The translations under genes were made by a program, and so were the position numbers. Below the pieces are notes generated by a model. That model was not told the DNA's origin. It saw only the letters and a list, made by a program, of their open reading frames with translations, and did not search any database. Below, in pieces: positions 17,859 to 26,920 of a stretch of 64,000 nt of DNA. Each line of letters opens with the position of its first letter. The first letter of the stretch is position 1. This DNA is from Bacillota bacterium (lineage in GTDB: Bacteria > Bacillota > Clostridia > Acetivibrionales > DSM-1351). The stretch covers positions 14,611 through 78,610 of the forward strand of contig JAEVZU010000180.1 in NCBI GenBank assembly GCA_023392075.1. Direction: 5' to 3'.

Positions 17859-17923
17859 TTGGTGAAAGAAATAAAGATATTGGTGTATAACATTAATATT
17901 TGCCTCCTTATGGTTGTTATAAT
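17859..17923 (+). promoter_or_regulatory. Activator-type control region of the LplABC operon
   Basis: TTGGTG occurs twice in direct orientation (17859-17864 and 17880-17885), exactly 21 bp apart. A TATAAT -10 follows at 17918-17923, with no good -35 at the expected place (17895-17900 reads AATATT). Direct repeats two helical turns apart, just upstream of a weak -35, are the usual layout for AraC-family activators, here probably the YesN-type regulator. Confidence 0.55.
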
Positions 17924-17971
17924 TAATGCAACAGTAGCGCTATTACATAGTTTTATTAAGGGGGAAGAATA

Positions 17972-19585
17972 ATGAAACAAATTCAAAAAAAGTTATGCCT
18001 GCTTTTAGCGACAATAGTTCTGACAGGATCATTAGCCGCTTGCGGCAATTCAGCAAAACAGGAAACAGCTGATTCTACTGCCGCAGTTTCAACAGTAAAT
18101 TCTTCCGGGGATACCGGTGTAAAAGCTGAAGGCTTTCCAATTGTGGATGAACCTATAACACTTTCGGTATTCGGACAGAGAGATCAGAATCAGATTGAAT
18201 GGAAGAATATGCTGATTTTTCAGGAATATGAAAAGAAGACTAACATCAAATTGGATTATCAGGAAGTTCCTGCTCAGGGATATGCCGAAAAGAAAAGCCT
18301 TCTGTTTGCCTCAAATCAACTTCCGGATATATTTCTACGCGCTTTTTTAACTAAAGAAGATATGACGACATTTGGTACCTCCAGTCAGCAGCTTGTTGAC
18401 CTTGGACAGTATATTGAAAAATATGCACCGAATATTAACTCGATTTTTAAAGAACACAATGCAATTTATAATTCTCAATTGGCGCCGGATGGAAAGATAT
18501 ATACCTTGCCGGAAATTAACCTGAGTGCTACAGGGCTTTTAGGGTTTAAACAGTGGATCAACAAGGATTGGCTGGACAAAGCGGGAATGAAGGCACCAAC
18601 CACTTTGGAAGAGTTAAAAGCCGTGCTTATTGCATTCAGAGACAACGATCCGAACGGTAACGGCAAGAAGGACGAGATACCCATGGGAATACGCGAACCG
18701 TCATCTATATATGTGTTAGGCGGATCCTTCGGCCTGGATCATCAAATGTCAGATACTATAAATATTGAAAACGGAAAAATTCACTACTGGCTTACCGATG
18801 ACCGCTTTAAGGAATATTTGCAATGGCTCAATGAGTTATATAAAGAAAAGCTGCTCTGGCAGGAGTATTACAAGAATGACCGTCCGGCATGGAGAAGCAA
18901 TCTTGCAAATGCTTCATATGGTGTAATGTACATGCCTTATTCGGATGTGTTTATCAATGTAGAAAGCCAATTTACCGGACTTGATCCCATAAAAGGACCG
19001 CGCGGAGACCAGCTTATGGCTGATGTATCAACCGGTATCGGAGATCCGGGAGCCTTTGCTGTCAGCAACAGCTGCAAATATCCTGAAGCTGCGGTGAGAT
19101 GGGTTGATTATTTCTACAGTGAAGAAGGTTCAATTTTCAGCAGATATGGAATAGAAGGGCAAACTTATCATAAGGATGAAGCCGGAAATCCGGTAATAAA
19201 CGATGAAATTCTTAAAGCTCCGGAAGGATTTATGACAGCCCTCGGAAAAATATGCCTGACACCCGGAGGAGCAAATCCTGCATTGATAAGTGATAAAACA
19301 GACGGGATAGTTGCAAGCGCACTTACCAAAAAAATCGCCGCTGAGCAGGCCGGATATATGCCTGAAAAGGTATATGCCAAACCAATACTCAGTGTAGAGG
19401 ATACCGAAAGAGTAAATACAATAAATCAGGATTTAGTTAAATATCGTGACGAAGCCGTAACAAAATTCATCATCGGTGAGTACGGTTTTGATAAATGGGA
19501 TGTTTATTGTAATACGATTAATAAAATTGGAATGGGCGAGCTGGAACAAATCTATCAGAAGGCGTTTGACAAGCTGGAAAAATAA
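17972..19585 (+). CDS. LplA-type extracellular carbohydrate-binding lipoprotein
   Basis: This 537-residue solute-binding protein has a lipoprotein signal peptide; the lipobox LAAC puts the acylated cysteine at C24. The mature part is a family 1 (SBP_bac_1) sugar-binding fold of the LplA/YtcQ size class, larger than typical maltose-binding proteins. It would deliver an oligosaccharide to the two permeases downstream. No ATPase gene is nearby, as usual for this class, which borrows a shared MsmK/MsmX-type ATPase. AAGGGGGAAG provides a strong ribosome site. A terminator-like hairpin follows. Confidence 0.9.
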   Translation: MKQIQKKLCLLLATIVLTGSLAACGNSAKQETADSTAAVSTVNSSGDTGVKAEGFPIVDEPITLSVFGQRDQNQIEWKNMLIFQEYEKKTNIKLDYQEVPAQGYAEKKSLLFASNQLPDIFLRAFLTKEDMTTFGTSSQQLVDLGQYIEKYAPNINSIFKEHNAIYNSQLAPDGKIYTLPEINLSATGLLGFKQWINKDWLDKAGMKAPTTLEELKAVLIAFRDNDPNGNGKKDEIPMGIREPSSIYVLGGSFGLDHQMSDTINIENGKIHYWLTDDRFKEYLQWLNELYKEKLLWQEYYKNDRPAWRSNLANASYGVMYMPYSDVFINVESQFTGLDPIKGPRGDQLMADVSTGIGDPGAFAVSNSCKYPEAAVRWVDYFYSEEGSIFSRYGIEGQTYHKDEAGNPVINDEILKAPEGFMTALGKICLTPGGANPALISDKTDGIVASALTKKIAAEQAGYMPEKVYAKPILSVEDTERVNTINQDLVKYRDEAVTKFIIGEYGFDKWDVYCNTINKIGMGELEQIYQKAFDKLEK

Positions 19586-19590
19586 TTTAG

Positions 19591-19634
19591 AAAAATGCGG
19601 CAGAAGAATACGCCAAAAATCTGCCGCATTTTTT
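19591..19634 (+). terminator. Intra-operon terminator or attenuator after the binding-protein gene
   Basis: AAAAATGCGGCAGA (19591-19604) pairs perfectly with TCTGCCGCATTTTT (19620-19633), followed by T. Located between the binding protein and the permeases, it probably leaves the lipoprotein mRNA in excess. Confidence 0.9.
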
Positions 19635-19663
19635 AAACCTGCACCTTTGAAAGGAAGATATAA

Positions 19664-20581
19664 ATGCCGACACAATCAAAGCAATTGTTTAAAACCTTAC
19701 GTTCAAAATACGATTTATATATACTTTTTGCAATACCGTTTATATGGTACATAATTTTTAAATATGTACCCATCTATGGAATTCAGATAGCCTTTAAAAA
19801 CTACAACCCGTCATTGGGGATTATGGACAGCCCATGGGCCGGAATGAAGTATTTTGAACAATTTTTCAATTCATACTATTTTAAGGATCTTATTGTAAAT
19901 ACCCTGAGTCTCAGCTTGTTTCAGATGGCGATTGGGTTTCCGATCCCAATAATCCTGGCACTTATGGTTAATGAAATAAGAAGCAGGCATTTTCAAAAAG
20001 TTATTCAGAATGTTACCTATATTCCTCATTTTCTATCAGTTGTAGTTGTCGTAAGTATGATAAATTTATTCTCAAATCCCGAATATGGAATCTTTAACAA
20101 ACTTACCGGATTGTTCGGTATTCAGGCAGTGGATTTGGTTGCAAAAGCTGAACTTTTCCAGCCCCTGTATGTGTTTTCGACCGTATGGCAGGAAATGGGG
20201 TTTAATTCTATTATTTATATAGCCGCACTTTCTGCTATAGACCCTTCACTTTATGAAGCTGCTGTGATCGATGGGGCATCGCGTCTTCAAAAAATACTTC
20301 ATATTTCAATACCATGTATTTTACCAACTATTATAATTTTATTTATCATGCGTATCGGCAATACAATGGAAATCGGCTTTGAAAAAGTGCTGCTGATGCA
20401 GAATCCCGTAAATATGTCCAATAGTGAGATTATAGCCACATTTATTTACAAGAACGGTATTCAAAAGGGTCAATTCAGTTATAGTGCCGCAGCAGGGCTT
20501 TTTAATTCCATGATAAACTTTTTACTTTTGATTGGTGCAAACTTTATTTCCCGTCGGGCAACTAAGACGAGCTTGTGGTAG
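19664..20581 (+). CDS. LplB-type ABC sugar permease
   Basis: This 305-residue integral membrane protein has about six transmembrane helices. The EAA loop (YEAAVIDGASRLQKILHISIP) contacts the ATPase. N-terminal YVPIYGIQIAFKNYNPSLGI is typical of LplB/YtcP-class permeases for complex oligosaccharides. An AAAGGAAG site precedes the ATG. It partners with the next gene to form the channel. Confidence 0.93.
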   Translation: MPTQSKQLFKTLRSKYDLYILFAIPFIWYIIFKYVPIYGIQIAFKNYNPSLGIMDSPWAGMKYFEQFFNSYYFKDLIVNTLSLSLFQMAIGFPIPIILALMVNEIRSRHFQKVIQNVTYIPHFLSVVVVVSMINLFSNPEYGIFNKLTGLFGIQAVDLVAKAELFQPLYVFSTVWQEMGFNSIIYIAALSAIDPSLYEAAVIDGASRLQKILHISIPCILPTIIILFIMRIGNTMEIGFEKVLLMQNPVNMSNSEIIATFIYKNGIQKGQFSYSAAAGLFNSMINFLLLIGANFISRRATKTSLW

Positions 20582-20594
20582 GGGAGGAAAAGTG

Positions 20595-21479
20595 ATGAAA
20601 ATCAAACAGAATGCCAACGATTTTATATTTGATATATTTTTGAACATTATGGGTGCATTGATTATTTTAGTGGTGCTTTATCCCTTGATATTCGTGCTTT
20701 CGGCTTCCTTTTCCGACCCTGATATGGTATTGCACGGAAAAGTGGTATTATTCCCGAAAGGATTTACTCTTGAACCTTATAAGATGGTTTTTGATAATGA
20801 TAAAATATGGAATGGATACCTGAATACACTCTTTTATACTGTAGCCGGTACTTTTATCAATATTGTACTGACTGTTGCGGCAGCATACCCGCTTAGCAGA
20901 AAAGACATGCCCGGGCGCAGGATTTTAACTATAGTCATAATATTTACCATGTATTTCAACGGAGGGCTTATACCAACATACCTCCTGGTACGTGATTTGG
21001 GTATGAATAATACAATTTGGGCGATATTGATACCCGGTGCCATATCTACCTATAATCTGATAGTGGCAAGAACCTTTTTTGAGTCAAGTATTCCGCATGA
21101 AATTTATGAATCCGCAATGCTTGACGGATGCTCAAATATCCGTATGCTCACAAGTATAGTATTGCCCCTGTCATCAGCCATCCTTGCAGTACTGGTGCTT
21201 TATTACGGGGTTGCTCATTGGAATTCCTATTTTCCTGCATTAGTCTATCTGCGGGATGAGAAATTGTTTCCTTTGCAGATTATTCTGAGAGATATCCTGT
21301 TACTTGGTCAAACTGAGCAAATGGGCACAAACGATGTGGGCATGGGAGAAAAAATTAAAATGGCGGAAGGTATAAAGTATTCTGTAATTGTCATTTCAAG
21401 TGTACCGGTTCTTTTGTTATATCCTTTTGCCCAGAAATATTTCGTAAAAGGTGTTATGATAGGAGCAGTGAAAGGTTAA
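20595..21479 (+). CDS. LplC-type ABC sugar permease
   Basis: This is the second permease subunit, 294 residues, with six predicted helices and the EAA motif (YESAMLDGCSNIRMLTSIVLP). The frame is open further upstream into the previous gene. GGGGAGG at 20581-20587, correctly spaced from ATG 20595, sets the start 13 bp after the LplB-type gene. The sulfatase gene follows closely, so the two are probably co-transcribed. Confidence 0.92.
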   Translation: MKIKQNANDFIFDIFLNIMGALIILVVLYPLIFVLSASFSDPDMVLHGKVVLFPKGFTLEPYKMVFDNDKIWNGYLNTLFYTVAGTFINIVLTVAAAYPLSRKDMPGRRILTIVIIFTMYFNGGLIPTYLLVRDLGMNNTIWAILIPGAISTYNLIVARTFFESSIPHEIYESAMLDGCSNIRMLTSIVLPLSSAILAVLVLYYGVAHWNSYFPALVYLRDEKLFPLQIILRDILLLGQTEQMGTNDVGMGEKIKMAEGIKYSVIVISSVPVLLLYPFAQKYFVKGVMIGAVKG

Positions 21480-21525
21480 AAAGGTTGAAAGAATTATATA
21501 AATGAGTGAAGGAGGTACCGAGCCC

Positions 21526-21633
21526 ATGCCGTTTCTATCATTATGTTTTGTGCGAAATGCCGGGCATGGGCATAATTATGAGACCAAATATTATTATTGT
21601 AATGACAGATCAACAGCGGGCGGATTTACGTAA
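21526..21633 (+). other. 35-codon upstream ORF overlapping the sulfatase start
   Basis: A strong GGAGGT at 21511-21516 is well spaced for the ATG at 21526, but this frame closes at TAA 21631-21633, inside the sulfatase gene and in another frame. Either it is a short upstream peptide whose translation helps initiation at the sulfatase start, or a frameshift has separated the original start from its gene. Confidence 0.4.
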
Positions 21634-23125
21634 AGCCGCGGGTTACAGCCTGGATACAATGCCGTTTTTAGATAATTGGGCTAAAGCCGGTGTGGATTTC
21701 TCGTGTGCTTATACGGCAAATCCAACTTGCATGCCTGCACGGGTTAGTATGTTTACCGGCAGGTACCCCGAATCACATAAGGTCCGTACCAACCATAACA
21801 GGGTTGATGCGCTCTATACCGAAGATTTGCTTGATATACTGAAAAAACAGGGTTATAGCACTGCAATGTGCGGAAAAAACCACTCACATCGCACCTCTTC
21901 GGATTTTGATTTTTGGGAGGAAACCGGGCATCTGGGGCATGAAGGAAATCTTGAAAATAATGAGGAAGAAGAGGTCTTTGCAAATTTTTTGGATGCCACC
22001 CTCCATATGGAAGCTCATGTTCCGGCACCTGGAGGAGTGGAGGTACAGCATCCCTATCGCAATGTATCCTCGGCTTTTAAGTTCCTGGATCAACATGATA
22101 AAGAGAAACCGTTCTTTATGTGGCTGTCGTTTGCCGAACCGCATAATCCTTACCAGGTTCCCGAGCCTTATTTTGATATGTTCCGGCCTGAAAACCTGCC
22201 TGAACTCCAAACTTCAGTAAGGAATCTGCCCGATAAGGGTCATCGCTTTACCTGGATAAGAGAGGTTTGGGAGAAGGTACTGGGAGAAAATATTGAAGAC
22301 AGAATTTTAAGGGCACGTTCAAATTATCATGGCATGCTGCGTTTAATTGATGATCAATTTAAACGCCTTGTCGAAGGTCTTAATACCCGGGGGTTATCAA
22401 ATAATACCATTGTTATTTTTCTCTCGGATCACGGTGATTTTGCCGGTGAATACGGACTTATTCGTAAAGGTACTGATTTGCCGGAGGTTCTAACCCGTAT
22501 ACCAATGATATGGAATGGACCTGGAATTAGTGCACAGGGGAGATGTGACAACGTTTTCGTCAATATTGTAGATATTCTGCCGACAATTTGTGATTTGCTG
22601 GAGATTGATTGCCCGTTCGGGGTTCAGGGAAAAAGCATTCTCACCCTGCTGGCCAATAAAAATGTTCCAGAGGGTGAATTTGACACGGCATACGCTGAAA
22701 GTGGATTTTCAGGTCTTTATTGGACTGGGAAGGATGACATTGATCTTATAGCTGAAGGCGCCAGCCAGGACATGAAAACCTTTGATTGTCTGAATACATG
22801 GACACAGTGCGGTCAGGTCAGAATGCTGCGTAAAGGCCATCTAAAAATTCAGGTCGATATGTTGGGCAAGGGATATCTGTATAATTTAAAAGAGGATCCA
22901 TTTGAGATCAACAATTTATGGGATGCTCCGGAATATGTTGAAATGAAAACCCAAATGCTCACAGAGCTCATAGCTGCCACCCTGAAGGCCTGCGATCCTC
23001 TGCCTGTTCCACATCATCGCTACCGTACAAAAATACATCCAAAAGGATATTGGAAGCAAGACTTTTTTTGTGATGATACAGGGGTAAGGAATCTTCCTCC
23101 GTTATCTGAATTGGCAAAATCATAA
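21578..23125 (+). CDS. Cytoplasmic type I sulfatase (Cys-type)
   Basis: This 515-residue sulfatase-family protein begins RPNIIIVMTDQQ, the usual first strand with the metal-binding Asp. C51 in CMPARVSMFTG is the formylglycine site of Cys-type sulfatases, matured in anaerobes by a radical-SAM anSME, which is not in this window. SDHGDF supplies further metal ligands. There is no signal peptide, so it acts inside the cell. Behind an oligosaccharide importer, it probably removes sulfate from imported sulfated glycan fragments; a phosphonate or phosphodiester substrate is possible. The start is uncertain: in-frame ATGs at 21557 and 21566 are alternatives, and none has a good ribosome site. Confidence 0.82.
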   Translation: MRPNIIIVMTDQQRADLRKAAGYSLDTMPFLDNWAKAGVDFSCAYTANPTCMPARVSMFTGRYPESHKVRTNHNRVDALYTEDLLDILKKQGYSTAMCGKNHSHRTSSDFDFWEETGHLGHEGNLENNEEEEVFANFLDATLHMEAHVPAPGGVEVQHPYRNVSSAFKFLDQHDKEKPFFMWLSFAEPHNPYQVPEPYFDMFRPENLPELQTSVRNLPDKGHRFTWIREVWEKVLGENIEDRILRARSNYHGMLRLIDDQFKRLVEGLNTRGLSNNTIVIFLSDHGDFAGEYGLIRKGTDLPEVLTRIPMIWNGPGISAQGRCDNVFVNIVDILPTICDLLEIDCPFGVQGKSILTLLANKNVPEGEFDTAYAESGFSGLYWTGKDDIDLIAEGASQDMKTFDCLNTWTQCGQVRMLRKGHLKIQVDMLGKGYLYNLKEDPFEINNLWDAPEYVEMKTQMLTELIAATLKACDPLPVPHHRYRTKIHPKGYWKQDFFCDDTGVRNLPPLSELAKS

Positions 23126-23160
23126 ACCGCGATACCGGCTGTTTGATATTCAGCACATAG

Positions 23161-23213
23161 GGATTGCTGCACAATGAATAAATTTTATTCACCTGGGCAG
23201 CAGTTCCTTTTTT
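23161..23213 (+). terminator. Terminator of the sugar-importer/sulfatase operon
   Basis: GGAttGCTGC (23161-23170) and the matching GCAGCAgTTCC arm near 23197-23207, with TGAATAAA/TTTATTCA pairing inside, are followed by six T. Confidence 0.75.
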
Positions 23214-23229
23214 CCTGTCCTTATAATAG

Positions 23230-23374
23230 TAAAATGGGATGTCTCAAAACTGGAGAATTGTAAATAATGGAATACTGATAATAGTGCGCGAGTACAACTT
23301 TGATAAATGAGAAGCTCTATTATAATTTTCCACATATATTTCAATTGTGTTAGTTTTGCGGCACCCCTTTTTTG
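23230..23374. mobile_element. MITE-like foldback element, family 2, short copy (about 145 bp)
   Basis: The ends GGGATGTCTCAAAACT (23236-23251) and the reverse complement of 23352-23367 (GGGGTGCCGCAAAACT) match at 13 of 16, and the repeat extends outward into TAAAAT/TTTTTT. Its left part, 23277-23322, matches the inverted segment 47759-47804 of the long copy at about 39 of 46 bases. Its right part matches the reverse complement of that copy's left end. It is therefore an internally deleted derivative. Confidence 0.75.
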
Positions 23375-23547
23375 TAATCCTTAAAAATTAGAAATATAAT
23401 CTGCAGAATTATAATATATGAAATAATACAATCCTTGAAAAAAACATATTGTATTCGCCGTAAGCCGTATGAATATTGATTCTTATTGATATTAAATTGT
23501 ATTTTGTATATAATGTACCTAAACTAATAATTAAAGGAAGAGAATAG

Positions 23548-24393
23548 ATGATTTCACTTAAAGCACATGCAAAAATCAATTTGTCGTTGGATGTTCTGGG
23601 TAAAAGAGATGATGGATATCATACCCTACAAATGATTATGCAGACAATACAATTACATGATACTATATCTATTCGTAAAATTCCAGCCGGAGTGGAAATA
23701 ATGTGTGAAGCTCCCTATGTACCCAATAACAGCTCAAATATTGCCTGCAAAGCGGCAGAAGCAATGATTGACAAATATGACCTTAAAGCCGGTGTAAGAG
23801 TGGAGATCAGCAAGAGAATACCTGTGGCTGCCGGGCTTGCAGGGGGGAGCACCGATGCGGCAGCTGTACTGAAGGGTATCAATTCCCTGTTTGGACTGGG
23901 TATAGAACAGACCGAACTAATGGAGCTGGGTAAGACAATCGGAGCAGATGTCCCGTATTGTATTATGGGTGGTACGGCCCTGGCAGAAGGTATTGGAGAA
24001 AAACTTACGCCGCTGCCGGCCGCAGGAAATATACCGTTAGTGCTGGTAAAGCCCAGGATCGGGGTTTCTACCGCGTGGGTGTACAAAAACTTTAAATTGG
24101 AAAAAGTTAAGGAAAGACCGGACACGCAAATGCTTATTTCGGCTTTGGACTCAAGGAACACAAAAACCTTGGCCGCAAATATGAAAAACGTTCTGGAAAG
24201 CGTTACACGGGAGAAATATCCGGTTATTGATTCTATTAAGAGTGAGCTCATAAAACTCGGTGCTCTCGGCAGCATGATGAGCGGAAGCGGACCCACCGTA
24301 TTCGGAATATTTGATGATGTAGAAAAAGCAGAATATGCGTTTAATAAAATAAAAAAAAGTAAACATGAGTGCATATTGACTCATACCGTTTAA
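23548..24393 (+). CDS. ispE: 4-diphosphocytidyl-2-C-methyl-D-erythritol kinase
   Basis: This 281-residue GHMP kinase phosphorylates CDP-methylerythritol in the MEP route to isoprenoids. Visible family motifs are KINLSLDVLGKRDDGYH at the N-terminus, the ATP-binding PVAAGLAGGSTDAAAVL near residue 93, and MMSGSGPTVFGIF in the C-terminal domain. GGAAGAG precedes the ATG. It belongs to the yabG-veg-ispE neighbourhood of Firmicutes, here split by sipL and the sugar cassette. A GntR regulator follows after 13 bp, a common clostridial pairing. Confidence 0.96.
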   Translation: MISLKAHAKINLSLDVLGKRDDGYHTLQMIMQTIQLHDTISIRKIPAGVEIMCEAPYVPNNSSNIACKAAEAMIDKYDLKAGVRVEISKRIPVAAGLAGGSTDAAAVLKGINSLFGLGIEQTELMELGKTIGADVPYCIMGGTALAEGIGEKLTPLPAAGNIPLVLVKPRIGVSTAWVYKNFKLEKVKERPDTQMLISALDSRNTKTLAANMKNVLESVTREKYPVIDSIKSELIKLGALGSMMSGSGPTVFGIFDDVEKAEYAFNKIKKSKHECILTHTV

Positions 24394-24406
24394 TAAGGAG
24401 GCAGCT

Positions 24407-25090
24407 ATGGCAGGTAAACTATCAAAAATTAATTTAAACGATTATAAGCCGTTAAGGGAGGTTATATTTAATTCCTTAAGAGAAGCTATCATTATTGGGG
24501 AACTCCGTCCCGGAGAACGTTTAATGGAAGTACAGCTGGCTGAGAAAATGGGTGTCAGCAGGACTCCGGTCAGAGAGGCTATCAGAAAGCTGGAATTGGA
24601 AGGCCTGGTTGATATGATTCCAAGGAAAGGTGCCCATGTTGCAGAACTTTCAGTCAAGGATATAATGGATGTTCTTGAAGTACGTGCATCTCTTGATGGT
24701 CTGGCTACGGCTCTGGCGGCTGAAAGAATTACCGATGACGAATTGAAGGAACTGAAACATATAAATATCCAGTTTTCCTCATACATTGAAAAGGAAAATC
24801 TTAACGGTTCCATCAAAAAGGATGCGGAGTTCCACGATATTATATACAGAGCGTCCAGAAACGATAAGCTTCTTACTATTCTGAACAACCTCAGAGAGCA
24901 GGTTCAAAGATTCAGGGTTATTTATTTAAAGGATTACAACAGTCCGAAAAATCTTATTAAAGAGCACAATGATATTTATGATGCAATTTTATCAAGATCA
25001 ATTGAAGCTTCAAGAAGTCTGGCTAAAACCCATATTCAGAATCAGGAGGCAACTATCCTGAGTTCAATTAAAATGCAAAAAAATAAATAA
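24407..25090 (+). CDS. GntR/FadR-family transcriptional regulator
   Basis: This 227-residue regulator has an N-terminal winged helix (GERLMEVQLAEKMGVSRTPVREAIRKLE). Its C-terminal all-helical FCD domain keeps the metal/ligand-binding pattern (D..FH, EH..I and a late H). FCD regulators usually sense organic acids. It is co-transcribed with ispE (13-bp gap, AAGGAGG ribosome site). The ligand and targets cannot be inferred, and ispE itself is not an obvious target. Confidence 0.92.
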   Translation: MAGKLSKINLNDYKPLREVIFNSLREAIIIGELRPGERLMEVQLAEKMGVSRTPVREAIRKLELEGLVDMIPRKGAHVAELSVKDIMDVLEVRASLDGLATALAAERITDDELKELKHINIQFSSYIEKENLNGSIKKDAEFHDIIYRASRNDKLLTILNNLREQVQRFRVIYLKDYNSPKNLIKEHNDIYDAILSRSIEASRSLAKTHIQNQEATILSSIKMQKNK

Positions 25091-25182
25091 CAAAGGTTTA
25101 ACCTTACTATTAGCAGACTTTTTTTATTTTTTTGTATATAATTATAATAAAATAAAAAATGCAAGCTGGAAAAGGATAATAT

Positions 25183-26796
25183 ATGTGGTTTAATGAATTT
25201 TTGTCAAAATATAAATCCGGAATATCACATGAATTTTTGTTTTATTTTAATGTAAAGGATCTGATGGATAACAGCAGAAATATATTCAGATACCTTGATG
25301 ATGAGTTTATAAAACAGAGAAATTTCGGAATTGTTGCTTTTTATGATATATCAAGGGGGCTGACCTTTCTGGAACCTTCTATGGAACGGGAATTCAACAT
25401 GATTACCGGAAATGAGGTTTCAAATCTTTTCCGTTCCATGCCGTCAAGGATATTTCCTTTTATAGATATGGCTCTCCGGAACACTAAAATGGCACTTTTT
25501 ATTGACCATGCCGAAAAAATTGTGCCGGCCGGCGATCTGGGAAGCATGACCCTGGAAGAAAGAATGGCGCTGATATGGCTGTCCGAATGGTCGGTCAATC
25601 CAAAGATATCCTCGGTGGGAAGCACCATATTTATGCTGGCCGATAACCTGGCGGACATCAGCAGGGAATTTTTAAAGCCGGCCTACCGCATAGAGCCGGT
25701 TTTGGTGGAGCTGCCCAATGAAGAAGAAAGAAAAAACTATATCAGTTATCTTCTGGAGGACAAAACAGCTCATTCTGAAATCTCGTTGGAGGAATTCGCA
25801 AAGCTGTCCTCGGGGCTTAACAGAAAGAGCATAAAGGATATAAAGTTAAAGGCTGAAGCCGAAGGGGTGCCCATTACCTTCGATTTTATAAAGCAGAAAA
25901 AGCACGATGTTCTGCAGAAGGAGTACGGAGATGTGCTTGAATTCATTTATCCCGAGATCGACTTTGACGATCTCGGAGGTATGGATGCTGCAAAAGCCTA
26001 TCTGACTAAAAATATTATCGAACCTGTCAGAAGAGGCGACTCAAGGAGAGTTCCGATGGGAATACTACTATGTGGACCGTCGGGTACCGGAAAAACCCTG
26101 TTGGTAGAGGCTCTGGCCAAATCAAGTGGGTTTAATTGCGTAAAAATAGATATGTCCAGGATATTGGGGCAGTATGTGGGTGAAAGTGAAAAGAATTTCA
26201 AAAAGTGCTTATTGGGTGCAAAGTCCCAGGAGCCGGTTATTGTTTTTGTTGATGAGATTGACACTGCTTTCAGAAGAGGAGAATCAGGCGACAGCGGCGT
26301 AAGCAGAAATATTTTCAGTGAATTTTTACAGTTCACCGGTAATACAAATAATAGGGGAAGAATTATTTTCATAGCAGCAACCAACAGGCCCGACCTGCTT
26401 GACGCTGCGCTGAAAAGAGCGGGAAGATTTGACAAAAAGATACCTGTACTCCTGCCGGAACAGGAGGAGAGGGCTCAAATCTTTAAAATAGTTATTAACA
26501 AATACAGGATTGCTACAAATATTCAAGACTTCCTGCCATTCTCAAAGCTGGCCGAAAGCTATACCGGAGCCGAGATAGACACGGTGGTAAGAAAAGCCTA
26601 TGAACTGGCCTGCAACAAGAAAGAGGAACATCCCGTGATAACGGGTCCTATATTGAAGGAAGCACTGAAAAAGTGCAGGCCCAGTACACAGGATGTAGAA
26701 TTTATGACTGAATTGGCATTGGCTGAATGTGACGATATAGATCTGATTCCGAAGAAGTATTGGGGAAGATTTGAAAAAGTGTCAAAACAGGCATAA
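25183..26796 (+). CDS. AAA+ ATPase of the classical (Vps4/FtsH/Ycf46-like) type
   Basis: This 537-residue protein has a roughly 250-residue N-terminal region that looks like a degenerate AAA domain with no P-loop. One intact AAA+ module follows: Walker A GPSGTGKT at 298-305, Walker B FVDEID with D357/E358, sensor 1 ATN, and an arginine-finger region ALKRAGRFDKK. There is no transmembrane segment and no protease domain, which separates it from FtsH. The layout recalls Ycf46-type proteins. PspA, a homologue of ESCRT-III, is encoded 124 bp downstream. A role in remodelling PspA assemblies, as Vps4 does for ESCRT-III, is inferred from proximity alone. Confidence 0.8.
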   Translation: MWFNEFLSKYKSGISHEFLFYFNVKDLMDNSRNIFRYLDDEFIKQRNFGIVAFYDISRGLTFLEPSMEREFNMITGNEVSNLFRSMPSRIFPFIDMALRNTKMALFIDHAEKIVPAGDLGSMTLEERMALIWLSEWSVNPKISSVGSTIFMLADNLADISREFLKPAYRIEPVLVELPNEEERKNYISYLLEDKTAHSEISLEEFAKLSSGLNRKSIKDIKLKAEAEGVPITFDFIKQKKHDVLQKEYGDVLEFIYPEIDFDDLGGMDAAKAYLTKNIIEPVRRGDSRRVPMGILLCGPSGTGKTLLVEALAKSSGFNCVKIDMSRILGQYVGESEKNFKKCLLGAKSQEPVIVFVDEIDTAFRRGESGDSGVSRNIFSEFLQFTGNTNNRGRIIFIAATNRPDLLDAALKRAGRFDKKIPVLLPEQEERAQIFKIVINKYRIATNIQDFLPFSKLAESYTGAEIDTVVRKAYELACNKKEEHPVITGPILKEALKKCRPSTQDVEFMTELALAECDDIDLIPKKYWGRFEKVSKQA

Positions 26797-26920
26797 ATAT
26801 TTATAATTATGTTAAAAGGATATTTACTTTAGCGGTTTTTTATTATAAATTTAAAGTATTGAATATTTGGAATTAAACAAATTTGAAAAATACATTACCA
26901 AATTATAAGGAGGAAGTATA

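Noticed and set aside
23715..24374. 219-codon minus-strand frame opposite ispE
   Set aside because: It is an antisense shadow of a well-supported gene; Ser/Leu-rich composition is typical of reversed coding sequence.
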